Shown here piece after piece: positions 19,927 through 21,412 of a stretch of DNA of 21,412 nucleotides (the stretch's first letter is position 1; the number at the start of each line of letters is the position of its first letter). The notes under the pieces are model-generated. The model searched no databases. It was given only the letters and a program-made list of their open reading frames with translations, and was not told the origin of the DNA. Location of the stretch: assembly GCA_027625225.1 (NCBI GenBank), contig JAQBWG010000007.1, positions 1 through 21,412 of the forward strand, given 5' to 3'. A program made the translations under genes and the position numbers. This DNA is from Chloroflexota bacterium. Lineage in GTDB: Bacteria > Chloroflexota > Dehalococcoidia > Lucifugimonadales > VGZR01.

Positions 19927-21132
19927 CTACCGCATCAGGAACAGCGGGTCGGAGCCGTCTCCCCAAATAACCCAGGGATGCCCTAATGGAAGGTCAGGTC
20001 GGCGCAGTTTGGCTATCATCAGCACCCCATCCGCCCGAAACTCCGAAGTGTCCATATTGAACACCCGCTCCCATGGCCCTTCATACGGCCACCTCGTCGA
20101 GTCGTTGATGCGGGCTTGCAGTAGGTCTGTGTTCTCTGCCGAGGTACCGGAGTCGGCATGTACGAGCACAACCGCGATAAACGGACCCTGTGCGTCGCGT
20201 GCAGAACCTACCGCATAGCCGAGATAAGGCGCTAGCTTCGTCCCGATCGCTGCTTCCTCTCTTCGCCTTCGTTCGCAAAACTCGTCGGTGCCTGGACAGG
20301 CCATGTCTATGGACCGCTCCAGAGTCATTGGAACACCTGACAGATACATACTGTACGAACCGAGTTCGATCATGGTTCGGGCAAGCTGTTGGAATAGTTC
20401 AACGTCGGCGAGGGATTCACCCTCACCCTCTCCCTGTACCGTATCTATTATCGCTTCCATGTCTGCGGTTCGTATTGTTCTGAACACGTACTCGTCCGTA
20501 ATGAGAAGGCGGCCACCCCTTCCAAGCTCATCGAAAGCAGGCGGAAGGAAACGGTCGAGCGGATAGACCTTTTCATCCTCTCTCCAGCTATAGAAACGCG
20601 TACCGTTATGGATTTCTATGTTGGGTGCTTCGCAAATGGAGCACCCTTCGATACCTGCTGCGCTTTCGGCTGAGTCGAACGTTCCGCGGACTATACTGGT
20701 AGCCAGGCTGGGACCGATACTAAGACTTTGAGTAACGTCACGGAAGTCGTAGCCGATGATGTCGCGATGCCCCCAGAATTCTGGAACCACTCGGCTGAAT
20801 CCGCTGACCATTGGGCCGCGGAGAACACCGAGCGAAACCGCATCCGGGTCGACATACAGCACAAGATGGTCAAGTAAGTCGTCAGCGTCAACGTCGGGCG
20901 AAGATGATAATGGAGCGATGCCGAACACTTCCCGCATCAGTTCGTAATCGTTGAAACTTAATACCGTTGTTGTGAATTCAGGGTCGGCTGGGAGTGTGCT
21001 TAGCATTTCTTCTAGCACCGTCTTCTGCTCTACAGGCATACTCGTTGCGGTCGACTCAACCGTAGCTGATACTTGAGTGGGAGATGGAGACGTGGGTTCG
21101 GATTCTCCGCACGCCACCACCAGAACCATCAA
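19927..21132 (-). CDS. Uncharacterised lipoprotein, start apparently disrupted by a frameshift
   Basis: I do not recognise the family. The readable frame gives up to 401 residues from a TTG at 21132 (ATG at 21129). It opens with MVLVVACGESEPTSPSPTQ: a hydrophobic end, a lipobox VVAC and a Ser/Thr/Pro-rich linker, so the product should be exported and lipid-anchored. The body is acidic, with cysteines in CSICEAP and a CPGTDEFCERR pair. The only good ribosome binding site (21183-21178) points to an ATG at 21169 in another frame. Removing one base near that ATG would give a full lipoprotein signal peptide starting MKFYAAAGFILALMV. Codon use is less GC-rich than in the hem genes. It may be co-transcribed with the GIY-YIG gene. 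Confidence 0.7.
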   Translation of the reverse strand: MMVLVVACGESEPTSPSPTQVSATVESTATSMPVEQKTVLEEMLSTLPADPEFTTTVLSFNDYELMREVFGIAPLSSSPDVDADDLLDHLVLYVDPDAVSLGVLRGPMVSGFSRVVPEFWGHRDIIGYDFRDVTQSLSIGPSLATSIVRGTFDSAESAAGIEGCSICEAPNIEIHNGTRFYSWREDEKVYPLDRFLPPAFDELGRGGRLLITDEYVFRTIRTADMEAIIDTVQGEGEGESLADVELFQQLARTMIELGSYSMYLSGVPMTLERSIDMACPGTDEFCERRRREEAAIGTKLAPYLGYAVGSARDAQGPFIAVVLVHADSGTSAENTDLLQARINDSTRWPYEGPWERVFNMDTSEFRADGVLMIAKLRRPDLPLGHPWVIWGDGSDPLFLMR

Positions 21133-21166
21133 GGCAAGAATGAAACCCGCCGCTGCGTAAAATTTC

Positions 21167-21183
21167 CATTAGGGTCGCCTCCT
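21167..21183 (-). promoter_or_regulatory. Strong ribosome binding site and ATG out of frame with the lipoprotein
   Basis: On the minus strand AGGAGG (21183-21178) is followed by eight bases and an ATG (21169-21167). This ATG opens only a 37-codon frame, which ends within the lipoprotein's linker. One base fewer would join it to the lipoprotein frame. Confidence 0.8.
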
Positions 21184-21197
21184 GGACGATATGGCGG

Positions 21198-21412
21198 CTA
21201 TTGTGCCATTCTCAGCGGCGGGTTTCCAGTCCGCGAACCTGCTTTGGCTCCGAACCATTCAGCCGCCAAATCGACCCATGCTGGATTCATCGACTCGATA
21301 AGTGCAACCTTCTTGGCCCGACGCCACCCCTTGATTTCCTTCTCTTTGGCGATAGCCGCGCTCACGTCGTCCGTCTCGTCGAAGTAGACCAACCGGGTCG
21401 TGTAGTACTTCT
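21198..21412 (-). CDS. GIY-YIG family endonuclease-like protein (N-terminal part off the right edge)
   Basis: The frame is open from 21410 at the window edge to a TGA at 21198, about 70 residues. The sequence YYTTRLVYFDETDDVSAAIAKEKEIKGWRRAKKVALIESMNPAWVDLA is the characteristic second half of the small UvrC-like GIY-YIG proteins; the GIY and YIG strands and the catalytic arginine lie outside the window. These stand-alone domains, around 90-100 residues, are widespread and poorly understood. A TTG at 21392 opens the visible frame but conserved residues precede it. The tail after WFGAKAG (GSRTGNPPLRMAQ) looks unconserved. The gene lies just upstream of the lipoprotein on the same strand, with 28 bases between the stop and that gene's ATG. 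Confidence 0.85.
   Translation of the reverse strand, partial: KYYTTRLVYFDETDDVSAAIAKEKEIKGWRRAKKVALIESMNPAWVDLAAEWFGAKAGSRTGNPPLRMAQ

Noticed and set aside
1..21412. Search for insertion sequences, integrases, attachment sites, CRISPR arrays and toxin-antitoxin pairs
   Set aside because: None seen: no transposase-like or integrase-like frame, no regularly spaced long repeat, and the tRNA genes show no duplicated 3' ends nearby.

Overview
The window looks like a chromosomal core region of a bacterium of moderately high GC. Strong AGGAGG-type ribosome binding sites, near-consensus sigma-70 promoters, a nickel superoxide dismutase and a CobA-HemD fusion would all fit a member of the Chloroflexota (Dehalococcoidia/SAR202-like). 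That placement is an inference from gene content and style and was not tested by phylogeny. No integrase, transposase, CRISPR array or plasmid gene is visible. There is no gene-free stretch longer than about 300 bases.

Layout, left to right. (1) Positions 1-2550 hold modA (5' end missing), modB and modC, a molybdate ABC importer with ATGA overlaps. (2) Positions 2668-7831 hold the translation block: tRNA-Thr(UGU), tRNA-Tyr(GUA), tRNA-Thr(GGU), tuf, rpmG, secE, nusG, rplK, rplA, an L10-leader attenuator, rplJ and rplL. It stops at a perfect 19-bp hairpin, and rpoB/rpoC do not follow. (3) Positions 7935-9855 hold an M20/PepT-like peptidase on the minus strand, divergent from radC, with a near-consensus promoter for the peptidase between them. 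(4) Positions 9896-14422 hold a small cupin, then bcp on the minus strand, then a plus-strand set: ketopantoate reductase-like dehydrogenase, lysine-tailed cupin, FAH-family hydrolase and MFS exporter. The last three are tightly packed and may be a small catabolic or export operon. (5) Positions 14442-15534 hold a nickel superoxide dismutase (sodN, minus) divergent from an S26-type peptidase (plus) that probably matures it. (6) Positions 15585-19802 hold a minus-strand tetrapyrrole operon in transcription order: precorrin-2 dehydrogenase-like, hemC, cobA-hemD, hemB. These enzymes cover aminolevulinate to uroporphyrinogen III and on to precorrin-2/sirohydrochlorin; hemA and hemL are not in the window. 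(7) Positions 19927-21412 hold an unrecognised lipoprotein whose signal-peptide start appears split by a one-base frameshift, and the C-terminal part of a GIY-YIG protein running off the right edge.

I do not see an obviously new multi-gene system. The best leads are the rplJ attenuator with two mutually exclusive pairings, the frameshifted lipoprotein start, the divergent sodN/peptidase pair with an unclear peptidase start codon, the long charged tails on L10 and on one cupin, and a 23-bp-phased repeat across the hemC start codon.
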